Shown in pieces: positions 39,772-53,195 of a stretch of 64,000 bases of DNA. Below the pieces are notes generated by a model, which saw nothing but the letters and a program-made list of their open reading frames with translations, made no database searches and had not been told where the DNA came from. The stretch is taken from assembly GCF_041146395.1 (NCBI RefSeq), contig NC_090990.1:46882001-46946000 (forward strand), written 5' to 3'. The stretch is from Eulemur rufifrons (Eukaryota; Chordata; Mammalia; Primates; Lemuridae). A program made the position numbers and the translations under genes. Position 1 is the stretch's first letter; each line of letters opens with the position of its first letter.

Positions 39772-40110
39772 GGCCGGGTGTGGTGGCTCATGCCTGTAAT
39801 CCTAGCTCTGTGGGAGGCCGAGGCAGGCGGATCGTTTGAGCTCAGGAGTTCAAGACCAGCCTGAGCAAGAGCGAGACCCCGTCTCTACTAAAAAATAGAA
39901 AGAAATTAGGTGGACAACTAAAAATATATATATATAAAAAAATTAGCTGGGCTTAGTGGTGCATACCTGGTAGTTCCAACTACTCGGGAGGCTGAGCCAG
40001 GAGGATCCCTTGAGCCCAGGAGTTTGAGGTTGCTGTGAGCTAGGCTGATGCCACGGCACTCTAGCCCGGGCAACAGAGTAAGACTCTGTCTCAAAAAAAA
40101 AAAAAGATAA
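39772..40110 (+). repeat. Alu SINE, lemur-type, full length
   Basis: Perfect 18-bp target-site duplication GAAAAATAACCTAAAATA at 39754-39771 and 40111-40128, the longest in the window. Confidence 0.97.
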
Positions 40111-40329
40111 GAAAAATAACCTAAAATAACCTTGTAGCATAATCCTTTCTGAAAAGAAACAGTTATGTTTTGAGATCACTATAATAACAGGAAAATTGGA
40201 AATGAAAAAATGGATAAAGAGTAGTGTCATTCATCCTTAGAGTCATGAATTTTGACCACTCTGACATAGATGTATTCCTCCCTTTATGTACCAGACCTAT
40301 GCCCCTTAAAACTATCTATATATTAGGAA

Positions 40330-40545
40330 CCCCCATTAGCAGTTATTCGACACCTACTATTTGGCTGACACTTAGAGTTTCATCCTCAAACTCTAAAAGG
40401 CAGGATATATTAGTTCCATTTTATAGAGGCAGAAACACTGGCTCCAAGAGCTTAAATAACTTAATGGAAGTATCATAAAGCTATGATAAGTGGCAGAGCT
40501 AAAATCCGAACACAGATTTATCTGCCATAGCCAGTATTCATCCCA
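40330..40545 (-). repeat. MIR SINE
   Basis: 'gacacctactatttggctga', 'ttccattttatagaggcaga' and 'aagtggcagagctaaaatcc'-like wording follow reverse MIR order. Confidence 0.65.
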
Positions 40546-40590
40546 CCATACATTGCTGCCTTCCACTGTCTACAAGCTGGAAAATTCCTC

Positions 40591-41045
40591 TGTGGTGGAT
40601 TAAAATTGACCATAAATTTTATGCAGCTTTTTCCAGATTCATTGAATCCAGTCTGGCCTATTGATTTGCTTTGACCAATAGCATGCCAAGGGGCATTGCG
40701 TGACTTCTACACTTTGGCCGCAAGAGGCCTTTCAGCTTTAGCTCTTGCCCTCCTGAAACGCCACCCTGTGAACAAGCCTGGACTGGCCTCTCAGAGGATG
40801 AGACACCATGTGGAGAGACCACATGGAGGGGGAGAGCCCCAGACATGGAAATAAGGCCATCCAGGACACAACCAGCCCCACCCAACTTGACTGCAGACTC
40901 ACATGAGAACCTAAGTGATGCAACATAATGCAGAAGAACTCCTCAGCTGAGCCCATCCCAAATTGCCAACACACAGATTTATGAACAAGTAAATAGTTGT
41001 TGCTTAAAGCCACTAAGTTTTGCAGCAGAAGATAACTAATACACA
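40591..41045 (+). mobile_element. Solo LTR, MaLR (MLT1-like)
   Basis: Starts TGTGGTGGATTAAAATTGAC and ends 'aaagccactaagttttgcag' ... 'aactaatacaca', that is, TG...CA ends with the usual MLT1-type tail. Inside are 'tttgaccaatagcatgccaa' and 'ctgcagactcacatgagaac'. No internal genes are present. Antisense open frames here (40658-41064) are chance. Confidence 0.65.
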
Positions 41046-42804
41046 GTCTGACTCCAGCCCCCATATCTTTCTGTTCTCTAGACCTATAGGAGTTAGGATT
41101 CTTCTGGCTTGACCTTTGAAAGGGGGTCTTATTCCTAGGCAGAGCCTAAACATTTGTGTAAAACAATGACTTTTTCTGCTCTTTTTTGCACAATATTTGG
41201 ATTCACAGAGGCCTAGAATTTTAGAGCTGGAGTGCCTTTAGAAGTCATGTGGTTCAACTCCGTAGTTTACTCCTAACGTTAAGGGTCAGGAAAAAGTGAG
41301 CCAGTTGGTTACCTGCAGAGCTATCGGAAAATGGGACTCCTCTGACTCCCTAGTCCTGAGTCTTTTCTTTCACTCACTACTGCACGTTTTGTTCAAATCA
41401 CATTCTAATCAAAATATGACGTGGAAGCTTTGTTTTTTAAAAAAAATTGGTCACAGAGGATTTGGGATGGAAAAGAATCATGTTCTAAGACATTCGTCCT
41501 TTCATTTATATTAATATGGTTTGGAGCCTATCAACTCTGCTCAAGTGAGATTTACTTTAACAGTTTTAACCTAACGCTTTCTGTTTAAACTCTGTAACTG
41601 CAATAGACATCACAAATCAGTAACTTAATCCATACCCATGTGTTTTCCAGTGTAGGTTTGGATATAGTTTTGGTCTACATAGCACTGGATTGAGGATTTT
41701 ACCACCGCCACCATTTTATCACCCCTCATTGGTTTAGCTTTCCTGCTGAGAAAGTAGTCAACTGTGCAGAAGACACGGCTGTCTTGATGGTTTCTGAACA
41801 GGAATGACCATAGAGGAGAACTCTATTAAATAGGGCTGAAAACTAGCAACCCTTCTCTAAGGCCACAGATCTGAACCATAGTTTCATTCAAAGGAAAAAA
41901 AAATGCCCATTTTATTATATACAATATCTTTAATATTTCTTTTGGTCCTCATGGGTTTTTCTTGTTAGAGAGGATTTTTCCCTTAAAGCAGGGTAATAAC
42001 ACATAATACCCTTTTTGGGTCACTGGTAAATATGTTTTCCACCTAAATGTGAAATTTAATGTGAACCTTTTCTATAGTTAAAATGTCCCTTAGGATTTTT
42101 TTTTTTGTGTGGGGAGTGTAGGTACGGACTTTTATGAGTATGGCAAAGATTGGGTTTAATTCCAGAGTGATAAAATTAAGTAAAACATGCCTGCAAGCAG
42201 TATAATTAAGGCGTATATACGTAGTTCTTTATAATAGTATCTACATATAATTATTTGTCAAAATTTTGTCCTAAAATGCTTGTTAAAACAATGTTCTAAA
42301 TATCTAGAAATGTAAATTTTCATTTTACTCAAATATTTCACCCATAAAAGAGTACTACTTATTGATATCCTTCAGCCCACAGGAGATCTCTAGTTAATTT
42401 TTCTAACACATGGCTTCTTTAAGTGTTATGGGTCTATTGTGACAATAAAATTGCCTTTTGCTGAATGATTGGTGTGTTTATGAGTTACTTTATCTACTTG
42501 TTGGCAGCCTGAACAATAAAGAAAATGGTGATTGATGGGCCAAAGTGCCTGATGACTTTGACTCTGTCTGAGGATATACTATTGCATGTTATGAAATTCT
42601 TTTCTAGCAATTCAGAGTTTATATCCCCTTGGAGGGATCTGAGATTTTTGTGGGACTCGGTGACAATTAAGTTCCTTTTACTTGGCTCCTTTAAATTGCC
42701 CTCTGAGCTAAAGTAAATTCTCTGGAAATTCAGATGGATTTAACATCATTTGTGATAGGTATTTTGGTTGTGTGTCACTGATAATTTATCCTCAGGAACT
42801 TGAT

Positions 42805-43175
42805 GTCTTAGTCCATTTTCTGCTGCTATAACAGAATACCTGAGACTGGGTGATTTGTAAAGAAATGAAGTATATTTAGCTCACAATTCTGGAGGCTGGG
42901 AAGTCCAAGAGCATGGAACAAGCCTCTGGCGAGGGCCTTCATGCTGTGTCGTCCCACAACAGGAAGTTTAAGGGCAAGTGAGCACATGAGACTGAGAAAG
43001 ACCAGGGCCAGACTTCTTCCTTGTATCAGGATCCCACTCCCTAGACAATGGCATTAATCCATTCATGAAGGCAGGGCCCTAATCACCTTTTAAAGGTCCT
43101 ACCTCTTAACACCGTCGCGATGGCAATTAAATTTCAGCTTGAGCTTTGGAGGGGACATTCAAACCCCAGCACTTG
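42805..43175 (-). mobile_element. Solo LTR, MaLR-like (MST/MLT type), antisense
   Basis: 'cttagtccattttctgctgc', 'tataacagaatacctgagac', 'acaattctggaggctgggaa', 'ttgagctttggaggggacat' and 'tcaaaccccagca' are antisense landmarks of this LTR group. Confidence 0.65.
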
Positions 43176-43254
43176 GTTGAGTTGGGGTAAGATTACAATA
43201 TACTTCCAGCCTCCCCTTTCTGAGTCATTTTGATCCCATTTTCTAGCTCCAGAC

Positions 43255-43565
43255 AATTTCTTGATAATCATTTAATGAGCATCTATTGAGTGCCTACTTG
43301 ATACAAAGTACCTACCAGGATACAAAGATGAGTTGGAAGCAGCCCCTGTCCTGAAGTGTTCCATCAAGCGTGGGAAATGGTATGGGACTTAGATCCATGA
43401 ACAAGCAATGATGATACTGTGATAAGTGCAATAATACTAGGAGGTGTAGTGGTGACCCACAAGAAGGAATAATCAACTTGACCAGGGGAGAGAGTCAGAG
43501 AAGATTTCATAGAAGGCACTTGGATGGCTCAAGTGGAATTTTATGAAACAAAGGAGGTAGCAGAA
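43255..43565 (-). repeat. L2 LINE 3' end
   Basis: 'tttaatgagcatctattgag', 'gtgcctacttgatacaaagt', 'gcagcccctgtcctgaagtg' and 'gatactgtgataagtgcaat' follow antisense L2. Confidence 0.65.
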
Positions 43566-43604
43566 AAAGAGGGTGTAATCTTCAAATACTTGGAGATCTT
43601 CATA

Positions 43605-43760
43605 CTTCCAATATAGGTATATGGAATATCTCTGTAAAAATACACAAGAAACTTCATACTGTTTGTTTCTAGATAGGGAAGTTAGGTGGTTGTGAGACTG
43701 GTGCTAGAGAGAAACTTTTCAGTGTTTGATATTTTGAGTTTAGCACCTACATACTTTTAA
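43605..43760 (+). mobile_element. Old LINE-1 3' UTR fragment
   Basis: 'atctctgtaaaaatacacaa' and 'gaaacttcatactgtttgtt', then 'gtgtttgatattttgagttt', resemble an L1M 3' UTR. Confidence 0.45.
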
Positions 43761-44072
43761 GAATGGAGACATGAAGACAGAAGTCCTTAAACAATATAAT
43801 GAATTTTCTAGCCAGCTACTTCTTCCTGGTTGTCTTTTTTTTTTAATGTTATCTCTAATTGTGGAATAAAGAGGGTTTTCCTCAGTTAAAGGGATTTCAG
43901 ACACAGACTGGTGAGGAAGAAGTTTTTAAGCAGAAGCCTCTTCCCACTTTGCTGAAATCTTGCCTGACCCTTCTGATGAAGAAAAAAGCCCTTCTGAAAG
44001 AGTCTCCACTCACTGATTAAATTTTTTGCTAGCTCTAGAGTTAGCAAGTCAAATGAGTGATTTAAAGTGTCT

Positions 44073-44349
44073 AGCTGGGTATGGTGGCTCACACCTATAA
44101 TCCCAGCACTTTTGGAGGCTGAGGCAGGAGGATGAATCGCTTGAGTCCAGGAGTTTAAGTCCAGCCTGGGCTACATAGCGAGACCCTGTCTCCACAAAAA
44201 ATTTTTGAAAAATTAGCCAGGCATAGTGGCATACTCCTACAATCCATTGAGCCCAGGAGTTTGAGGATACAGTGAGCTATAATTGTGCTACTGCACTCCA
44301 GCCTGGGCAACTGAACTAGACCCTGTCTCTAAAAATAAAAAAAAAAAAT
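44073..44349 (+). repeat. Alu SINE (AluJ-like) with internal deletion
   Basis: 'agctgggtatggtggctcac' to 'ctgtctctaaaaataaaaaa'. About 40 bp is missing in the right arm between 'cctacaatcc' and 'attgagcccagg'. Confidence 0.9.
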
Positions 44350-45024
44350 GAAGCATCTTCAAGGAACTTGTTGCTCTTATTTCAGGCAGTAAGGAAACAG
44401 GTCATCTTACTTAAATGTCTATTGTCCCAGTGAAAATCGTACAACTACCAGGAGGAAATTGGTTTTATGTCAGTCTCGATCATCTGTAAATGATCCTCAG
44501 ATCTGTGCCATTAATTAATCGAAATTAATCTTTCTTGGGCTAAACAAGTTTTTATTTTGAACATCAATTCATCACTTGCATCTATTAGAATGTTTCATAC
44601 CCTCTCCTGTAGAAAAAAAAAAAATCATGTAATGAATAATGTAGGTGCACAGAAACAGAACCGAAAAGCTAAAAGGAAGGGAGGAAGACACAAGAGTAAC
44701 AAATGGAATTAAGAGAGGGGCTCTGTGCTGGGGCGGGGAGGGGTCCATGCATCATGCTTTATGTGGTACAGACCGCTGGTCACGCACCGGCACTAGCTGG
44801 TGAGAGCCGTAGATCATCACCTCACCTCATTAAGTCAAAGGCTTCGATTTCCACTTCCACAAGTTGCCTTTTTGTTCACTCTCTATAAAATGATCAACCC
44901 TTGCCCTCAGGGTTTCTGCTGAGGAGTTGGGGTGACAATATTTCAACAGAATTGAGGCCATATGGAAAACTCCAAGTTAGCTGTTGTACAAGTGCAAAAC
45001 AAAATAATCAAAACAGATGAGAAG

Positions 45025-45255
45025 CTTGCTCTTGTGGTGGGAGCACAGGCTTTGGTGTTCAACAGTCCCGGGTTGCAATTTCATCTCCCAATTAGAAGCT
45101 GCAGAGATCTGGTCGAGTCTAAACCCTGATGAGCTTCCAGCTCCTCAACTGTAAATGAGATGAATAACACTGAACTTGCTTAGTTGTTATGAGGATTAAA
45201 TGACACAAATGGAAAGTGTGTAGCATCTATAGCACATAGATGTTAAATGAGAACA
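45025..45255 (+). repeat. MIR SINE
   Basis: 'acaggctttggtgttcaaca', 'tcccgggttgcaatttcatc' and 'ttgttatgaggattaaatga' follow forward MIR order. Confidence 0.7.
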
Positions 45256-45269
45256 GACGTGTTATTAAA

Positions 45270-45460
45270 AATATCATTTATCACTCCCTTACTGCGTGCT
45301 GCACTGTACAGAACGCCTTATCGGTAGATGATGTTGTTAAAACCATCTAAAAAGCCGAGGCCTGGAGAGGTTAATAGTCTTCCCACAGCCAGCAGTAGCA
45401 GAGCCAAGATTTGGACAGAGGAGGTCTGACTCCAGATGCCTAGCTCTAAACCATTTGCCT
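45270..45460 (-). repeat. MIR SINE
   Basis: 'tgctgcactgtacagaacgc', 'gccgaggcctggagaggtta' and 'agcagagccaagatttggac' follow reverse MIR order. It sits directly after a forward MIR. Confidence 0.65.
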
Positions 45461-47018
45461 CTGCAGCCTCTCCCGAGAAAGCCAGCCGCCCACCCACAGG
45501 GTGGTTGATTAATAGACTGCTCTGGAAGAGATGAGCTGTAGAAATCGTTGGTATTGGTAGGCTGGAGTCACTGAGGCATTCTTGGGTGAAGGAATGCTAT
45601 TTACGTGTGCAGAGATAGGGAGGGAGGGCTGGGGGGGGAGAAGGCACTCGGAGCTGGTGTTGCTTGAATAGCTCAAAAGCAGGCACATTTGGGATATCCA
45701 ATGAGGAGAAAAGAATCATGTGCCTAATCAACTCCAAACATTTTATTAAAAATAACAAAGGTGAATCTTTCATTAATGACCCATTATTTCATCTACTCAC
45801 AAAATAGATGCCTAAAATATCTCAGCCCAGTATCTTTTTGACTGTTCTGTCCTGCTCTGTGAAGTGTACAAGTTTTCAAAAATAAATCATTTTTCTTTTC
45901 TATTCACCAGTCCACATTTCTGATTTAGCTCTTGGCCCCCACCTCTCACCTCTAGCACCCCCTGTTAATGCAACTGCCCAAAACCACATCTTCATAGAAC
46001 ACAAGGGCACACGGTAAGAAATGTGGCCTTTTCCTATTCACAGGTCACAGTGTCTCATGTTTTCTTGTATTTTCACTCATAACTTTTAGAGAAATTACAG
46101 CCATAGTCAAACAAAAGGAAAGAAACAAGTCGGGAGTTGTTCACACTGAAAGAATTATGGACCAAAAACGGATGGTTGGCAGTGAGATCAGCATTAGAGA
46201 CTATTAACGTATTTTTCCTTTATGCATGATAGTTCACTAAACACCAGGAAGTATCTAAGAGTTTTGGGTTTAGACCATTTTTATGGAATAAAAACTCCAT
46301 GGGGTCTTTTTCTTCCTTTTGAATATGAATGAACAGAAATTTTCCATTTGACTTTTGTAATGTTCCAAGATCAAAGAAGTTCACACTTAAAATCAAGCTC
46401 TGTAAAAACTACGTATAGTCTGGGTTTAGTGTGTGATTCTCCCAATCCAGTGGAGATAGGGTGTTTGGTCACCAAGCTTTGCAAACCAGCATTATCACAC
46501 GGGAGTTACCACGAGTCTGCATTAGTTTCTTCCTGCACTACCTTAATACAAATGACCCATGGGATCTTGGTACTGTTGTTGGGATCACGGCAAACCACTG
46601 ACCCAGCAAGTTTCCTCCAAATCATTCCCCTGCAACAGTTCAGAGAAACAAACGCTTGGCAGTGTAAATGCTCCCTGGGTCTGGAAATTTCATAAGTCAT
46701 AGTTAAAGAATGGTCTAAAAATCTACTGGTGCAGAATCCAAAGAGTAAATTGTCTGGACCAAGGAATCTTTCCTGGCTCTTGGGGGCTTCCTCTCTAATT
46801 GCTATAATGAAGAATGTTTCCAGAACTGTCTAGTGATAAAATGAAAGTACCGTATTTAGTATTGTAAAGGTATTTGGAATCCAGATGGGTTATCTAGTTA
46901 TAGACCTCTTATTTCTTTTGTTGTTTCTCTACTCCAGATATGTATAGGAACCTTTTTTTCCCCCTATTCTTTTTTTTTTTTTTTTTTTTAAACTAAGCCT
47001 AACACTAGGAGATATGCA

Positions 47019-47128
47019 GTAGTCCTAGCTCCCAAGCTGAGGCAGGAGGATTGCTTGAGCCCAGGAGTTCGAGGCCAGCCTGGGCAGCGCAGCGAGACCC
47101 CATCTCTTAAAAAGAAAAGAAAAGAAAG
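47019..47128 (+). repeat. Alu-like fragment
   Basis: 'gcttgagcccaggagttcga' and 'ggccagcctgggcagcgcag', ending in (AAAAG)n. It is short, with no recognisable 5' end. Confidence 0.75.
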
Positions 47129-48284
47129 TAGGTTTGGTTTGGCTTTTTTTTTTTCTATTTTGTTATATTTTTGCAAGAAATATTTATTTCTTTACTTTCT
47201 ATGAACATAATTCTGAGGCTCCATACTTCGGGACTAAGGTAAAATTCAACCTCAGCCATTTTGGTGGCTCATTAACTCTCAAGGTTCTTAATGAAGCTGG
47301 CTGCAAAGATTTCAAAGAAAATTCAAAACAGAAACATAATACAAAGAGAGAAAAAAGAGGAAAAGAAAATTTGTTTTTAAAAAAAGGTTCTTAACAAAGC
47401 ACCCAGACATTGGTAAGGCACTGTGGTCATCTGCCATCAGTCCACCTGGTGATCATCAGGCCCATCTTTGCCCCAGCCTACATGATCTCTTCAAGCCCAG
47501 AAGGCCTGCTGCTGGCAGGCCACCGTGCTTAGGACACCGGACTTCTTTCAAGGCTGGGGTCTGTCATGCCTATGGTCTACCCTAGAGGTGTCAGCCCTTG
47601 ACCGTTGCCTGCAGGGTCTTAAAACTGCTGTGTATGAGCTGGGTGCAGGGAATGGGGGGCCCCTGAGCACTGCAGGACTCAAATCCTCACCGTGGGGCCC
47701 ATTGATCTCTGTTTCTAATCTCCGCTGGAAAGCTTTTTCCTCTCCCAGCAGCCCTCCAAGACACCTAGCATAATCCATTCAACATAATCTTTTCAGTGCC
47801 CTTCAGTTTTATTAAAAACAGAAAGAGCCAATGACTTCTGGTTGCTTCGGTTTTCAGCTCCACAAAAATTTCTGAAGCATAGAATTTCAAAGCTTGACTA
47901 CTTGCTCCACAGGAGGGGAGAAGAGGGAAAAATAGTGTGAGCAAACTCAACTTAATATTTTTAGAATAGTCTCACCAAAATATATAAATTTTCTTTTTAA
48001 ACTACTGCCGCTGGAATGGGAAAAATATATAAATATTTAGGTGTATAAATGTAAATTATCTAGCGAGATCCTTAGGAAACTGTTGGTGGTAATTGACTCT
48101 GAAGAGTGGGACTGAGTCTGGGAGGGAAACAGTCTCTTTTTGTGGTTTGCAACCCTCTGGTATTGACTGAGTCCTTTCCATTGGGACATGTTATTTTTAT
48201 GATGATAAAAAGATTTAAGGTTATTTATAATAATTTGAAGAGATACAAATTATTTTTTAATTTATTAACCATGAAACACTTTTC

Positions 48285-48480
48285 TCAACCAAAGCTTACC
48301 TACCATAGATATCACTGTCCTCATTTGATGGCTCAGAATGCTAAGTTCAGAGGAGTTCATTTGCCCACGATAACAAAATGGCAGAGCAGGATTCACACCC
48401 ATAGCCATCTTACACTTAGGTCTATCTATGCTCTTTCCCCTACTCTGTGCTTTGTCCTCCAGCACCAGTTCATTCCAGTA
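48285..48480 (-). repeat. MIR SINE fragment
   Basis: 'ctcatttgatggctcagaat', 'ttcatttgcccacgataaca' and 'ggcagagcaggattcacacc' follow reverse MIR order. Confidence 0.6.
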
Positions 48481-48917
48481 AGTTCTTTTCTTTCATTGCC
48501 CAAGTAATGAGGCCTGGCAAACCCCCTCCATCAGGCCACACATCTATGCCAAATCCTTGAATACCAATAAATACCTAAAACCGTGTTTTAAACTACACCA
48601 TAAAATGTAAATAAGAATGACACATAGTTCACCTCAAGTTCATACACAGCAGCAATGTACAGGGTTAACAGTAAAACACATGGAAGAAGTTTCACATGAA
48701 ATATTAGGCAAAGCCTGTTCTAAAGGGATGAAATAATAATCTTAGGGAAACTTAATTGTATGTCTGAATATATCATGACTGTGTATTTTGTTTATCTTTA
48801 TGTCAAATAAAATATAACATTAGCAAATAGCAAATTATGGGTCGCTGACTATGGTTTGGTTGTTTGCTTAAGGAAACATTTGTGATTGTTGAAAATTAAT
48901 AAGAATGTTTTTTAAAG

Positions 48918-49001
48918 GATGCTATAGTTATACACGAAGTTTATGAAGAAGGAGCAGCAGCCAGAGATGGAAGGCTGTGGGCTGGTGACCAGATACTAGA
49001 G
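48918..49001 (+). CDS. PATJ: PATJ exon: middle of PDZ8 (28 codons)
   Basis: 84 nt, phase 0 at both ends; acceptor TGTTTTTTAAAG (short tract with purines close to the AG), donor GAG|GTATGT. It reads [20 protein letters not shown], then WAGDQILE. This is the central sheet and first helix of the PDZ fold; [14 protein letters not shown], completed by the next exon, is the most conserved stretch of the family. Mouse PATJ also has Asp at the first position, where human has Asn, as I recall. Skipping this exon would keep the reading frame but remove the core of PDZ8, which should destroy ligand binding by that domain. Confidence 0.97.
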
Positions 49002-50287
49002 GTATGTCATTTTGAATTTTATTTTATATCAGTAAATGTGCTGACTCATCCACAAAGTCAGTTTATCTGTCTTCTTTCTACTCAGCTACGTCTTCTCTGA
49101 TTTCTTTCTCATTTAGCAAAACATATATTCTTTTTTTTCAATGTACATCAAACAATTTGCTGGTTTAGAATCATGACAGATTATCAATCTACAGCTGTCT
49201 GCGAATGCTTCTTTTAATTAATAGGAAAAATGCAGCTTGTAGTTCTATAATTTTAATATCAAATGGAACTATATAATACTGCAATTTGATTTTTTTTGCC
49301 TTACTAAATTCCCTCCTAAAACCACTTATGTATAGACACACATACATAAACATATACACCTGATATTTTAAAGACCTTCTTGCAGCTTAAATATTATTTT
49401 CTTAATCCTAAAAAGTCTTTATGTCAAACGGTAGTTCATGCCTTGCCACCAGTGTTTTCAAGTTGGTAAAAATGTGGAATCTTCTCCCTTTAGGTGGTAT
49501 GTTTTACTTATTTAAAATTGAAATGCTTAACTTTTTCAAATTGACTTTCATTTAGCAAAGTTGTTAAAGCCTTTGAAAAAGTACCAAAGCAGGCAGTGTC
49601 TGAGCTAGGGAACGGGAGAATGGGAAGCCAATGCCCTGTGTCCTGGTAGGCAGAACTAAAGAGCTTTCTCGATGGTGTGAAACCTTTAGGCAACATTTAT
49701 TTATTTCATTGCATGAATTTAATTGAATAGTTAGAATTTTATGGTGGGCATATGCATTTTTGCTTTGCAACTTTAATATGGCACATTATGAATGACATCA
49801 CAGAATTTTATTTATCCCCTTGGTGGTTCATTTCTGCCTCCCAAGATGAAACCAGAGATATAATTAAGGGCAGGAAACATAGGTGAGAAGGGGTTAAAGG
49901 AGAGGCCAGGCTGACTGCAAATTAAAATCAGACCAAATTACAGGGTTTCTCTGCAGGCCTTTACTGTGCTTCGTCATTGGATTAGGACACAGTCCCAGTA
50001 CGTTCATTAATGTACAAGTGTAAGAGGTTAGAAAAATAAGTGAGGCCTCTTTGGGAATTGGCTTGACTGTGTTAGCACAACACAGTTTTTTAGTGGTCAG
50101 GAGTTTGGGGTTTTTGTTTTTCCCTCCCTAGATTTTCTAATTAATTGGTCGTATCTCAATTGGCTTTTTAAGATGAATAAATTAAATATTAAAAATAATT
50201 CAGATGCATATATGCCTTGATTTTTATATTAATTGTAAGTCTACAAATTATAATTTTCTCTTGAAACTAAATCTAGTGTGTTCATTA

Positions 50288-50405
50288 TCTTGAGTGTGGT
50301 GATGGCACAGGTATAAATACACATATGTTAAAACCTATCAAATTATACATTTTAAATATGTGCAGTTTATTTTATATCAATTATACCTCAATAAAGATTT
50401 TTTAA
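50288..50405 (+). mobile_element. Old LINE-1 3' end
   Basis: 'gtgtggtgatggcacaggta', 'atcaaattatacattttaaa' and 'tatacctcaataaagatttt' are the terminal bases of an L1M 3' UTR. Confidence 0.75.
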
Positions 50406-51929
50406 ACTATTTCTATTTTTATCGGATAGAACCTTTGTAGCTGCTCTCTTCTATTAAAGCGTATTCATGCACAAGTGAACACTCAGTAAGGTTGAACATT
50501 TGTTTTAAGTGGAAGGAGAAGTTAAAAGATCACGTTAACCATTTCCTGGCATGTGACAGAATTGTATTATCTAATCAGGATGGACGGTCTATACTTCCCG
50601 TGAAAGATGGCCAGTATAAGCTCCTCCCTCACTTCAGACAGGATCTAGTGCATAAGAGTATAACATGTGTTCAGTTGAGAAATGCAGCTCTCAGTTTGGT
50701 CACATAACACGTTTCCTTTCTAAGCAGCTTTAGGTTCTGCTTCGGGACCGGTTCTAGTTGGGGCTGGTGAGTACAAATGCGTAACGATGCAGAATCGGCC
50801 TGTGGCCTGCAGGTTGCCTTGAGAAGACAGGCCAGCTTGGGAGGAATATTTTGAGACCGTGTTACAAGGCCACCCCACATCACTGCTTTTCCAAACGATG
50901 GCCCTTCCACTCAGGAAAGTCTTCTGCATTCTGCAAGCTGGCCTTCCATGGTTTTCATACTATCCCCGTGTTAAAATTAAGACAAGCCACATTTTTCCTC
51001 CAAGGATTTAGTCTAGTAATGTTTGGGCATGATAGAATTTATGATTCTATAAAGAGCACAGACTATATCTTCTTTCCAGTTCTCCCTTTAGGTCAGTCCC
51101 TCCTCTTATCCTACCCAAACTGCCTTTATCCCCTTCTATTTCGATGCAAGTGGGAGCAGAAAGAGTAGAGAGTGAAAGCCTGGTTTTCCTGGTGGAATAA
51201 AATAATGAGGACCTGCCATCCTAGCTCAGTTATCCTTTCCTTCTCAAGCCCTGGTTCAACCCACTCCCCCACTTGGCTGTCCTACCCAAGGGGTGCCATG
51301 CACTCCCACTAACAGCCAGGGCTTCCTAAGGCCCTTCTCAAATAGGGAGCCTTGCTATTCCACCCTCCTGCTCTCTAATCAGTGTTATAAATAATGCATC
51401 CGGTGCTTCTAGAAGGCACTTAACGTAATCCATCACTACACAACATTCTAGCCACACAGTGATACTTCTCTCACTGGCACATTCAGTGACGTCTTGATCA
51501 GCAGAGGAGCAGATGGAAACTGTGAACTTAGATCACTTTGATCTGAGCAGACACCTTAATGCTGGAATTTAGTAGAAAGTGCTTTAGTAATATTAGAGCT
51601 TAATGAGAATGCTTTTAATTAGAAGTATATTTGTTAAGGCCCTTCAAAAGGTATTTAGGGGCTTAGAAAGTTTACCTTCAGTCCATGGAGGTAACCTTTT
51701 TATTCTTTTGGAATTGAGCAACGGAAGTGGTCTTGTGTGCCATCTATTGGAATACAGGAAAATAATCAGCTCGGACCACGTTTCCTGGAAATATTGCTTT
51801 CCCCTTTGTTCTTTGGGTTTAATTCACAAACATTCATAGGCCTAACATAACAGTGATCATGGTAAGAGGTAAACAGCCCTGGCCACAGTTACTTCAATGC
51901 CTTGTAAAATAACTTCTCACTTCTATTGA

Positions 51930-52165
51930 ATGTAACTATGTGCCAAGCCCTGTGTCAAATGCCTTATGGGGTTTATTCCCTTTAGTCGTTACAAAACTAA
52001 GTAGAAATTATTATAATTATCTCTGATTCACAGATGACATAGCAGAAACTTGGCTTAAGTAATTTACACAGAGTTTCACATAGCCATTAAGCTGGAATCA
52101 GCATTTGAACTGAAGTCCATCTATATCCAAAACCCGTGTTCTTAACCACTGTTATTCTGGATGTA
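51930..52165 (-). repeat. MIR SINE
   Basis: 'aactatgtgccaagccctgt', 'attcacagatgacatagcag' and 'aacccgtgttcttaaccact' follow reverse MIR order almost full length. Confidence 0.75.
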
Positions 52166-52679
52166 GTTCACCTAAGTGAGTACAAAAGCCACCAGGGTAC
52201 ACCAGGGAAAAAACAGCTTGAAAAATTAGGCTTTTAAACATTTTCATAGCTCATAGAATCAGCTTTAAACAACAGCTCAGAAGCCGCCTTCTCTATGAAG
52301 GGTTCATTCTTTCCTCTTTTCTCTGTAACCGTGCTTTGTGCCCCGGGTGCTTGGTCTTTCAAACGCTAAGGTTGGAAAAGCCTTGCACTGATGAGGGAAG
52401 GAAGGTTCAGAGACTGGCGTGGCCTCCAAAGGCCGGACTAGAAAAACGAGTGGCACCGACATCACGGGGTCTCATCCATTCAGCCGTCTGCCTGGCTGTG
52501 GCCTCGGCCCATCCTTCCCGTGATCTTGGCTCTTTTCTCAGCTGTGACCTTGAGGGAATGACCCCTGACTCCCTTCCTTTGAGTCCAGAGGCTACTCTGC
52601 TCCTTAATTTCTCCCTGGTAACCAACATCAGTACTTGACTTTGCGGCAGGGGGATCCAGTAACCCATTCTAAGAGCACA

Positions 52680-53073
52680 TTGTGAGGCAGCGTGGAACAG
52701 GGTCTCCGGGTAGAAAGGCTGTCTGGGTTTAAACCTTCGCTCCTCTACCTGCCAGCTATGTGACCCTGGTCAAGTCCGTTAACCTGGCCATGGCTCAGTT
52801 TCCTCACCTATAAATGATAATATTGGCAGTATCTTCCAGCCTGAGCAAGAGTGAGACCCCATCTCTACTAAAAATAGAAAGAAATTATCTGGCCAACTAA
52901 AAATATATATAGAAAAAATTAGCCAGGCGTGGTGGCGCATGCTTGTAGTCCCAGCTACTCGGGAGGCTGAGGCAGTAGGATCGCTTGAGCCCAGGAGTTT
53001 GAGGTTGCTGTGAGCTGGGCTGACGCCACGACACTCACTCTAGCCTGGGCAACAAAGCAAGACTCTGTCTCAA

Positions 53074-53104
<31 letters not shown>

Positions 53105-53195
53105 GTATCTATTTCGGAGAGTTTGCATAGGGATTACATGAATAAATAATCCTAAAGGGCCAGCACACAAGCACTATAGAAGTATTTAAGTAAAA
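52680..53195 (+). repeat. MIR SINE split by an Alu
   Basis: The left part (52680-52836) has 'ctgtctgggtttaaaccttc', 'atgtgaccctggtcaagtcc' and 'cagtttcctcacctataaat'. The right part (53101-53195) continues with 'gagagtttgcatagggatta'. The Alu sits in between. Confidence 0.7.
52838..53102 (+). repeat. Alu SINE, lemur-type, 5' truncated, with (AAT)n tail
   Basis: Begins inside the left arm at 'cagcctgagcaagagtgaga' and ends in an (AAT)n microsatellite (53075-53101). It is flanked by a likely target-site duplication CAGTATCT (52829-52836 and 53103-53110). Confidence 0.93.
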
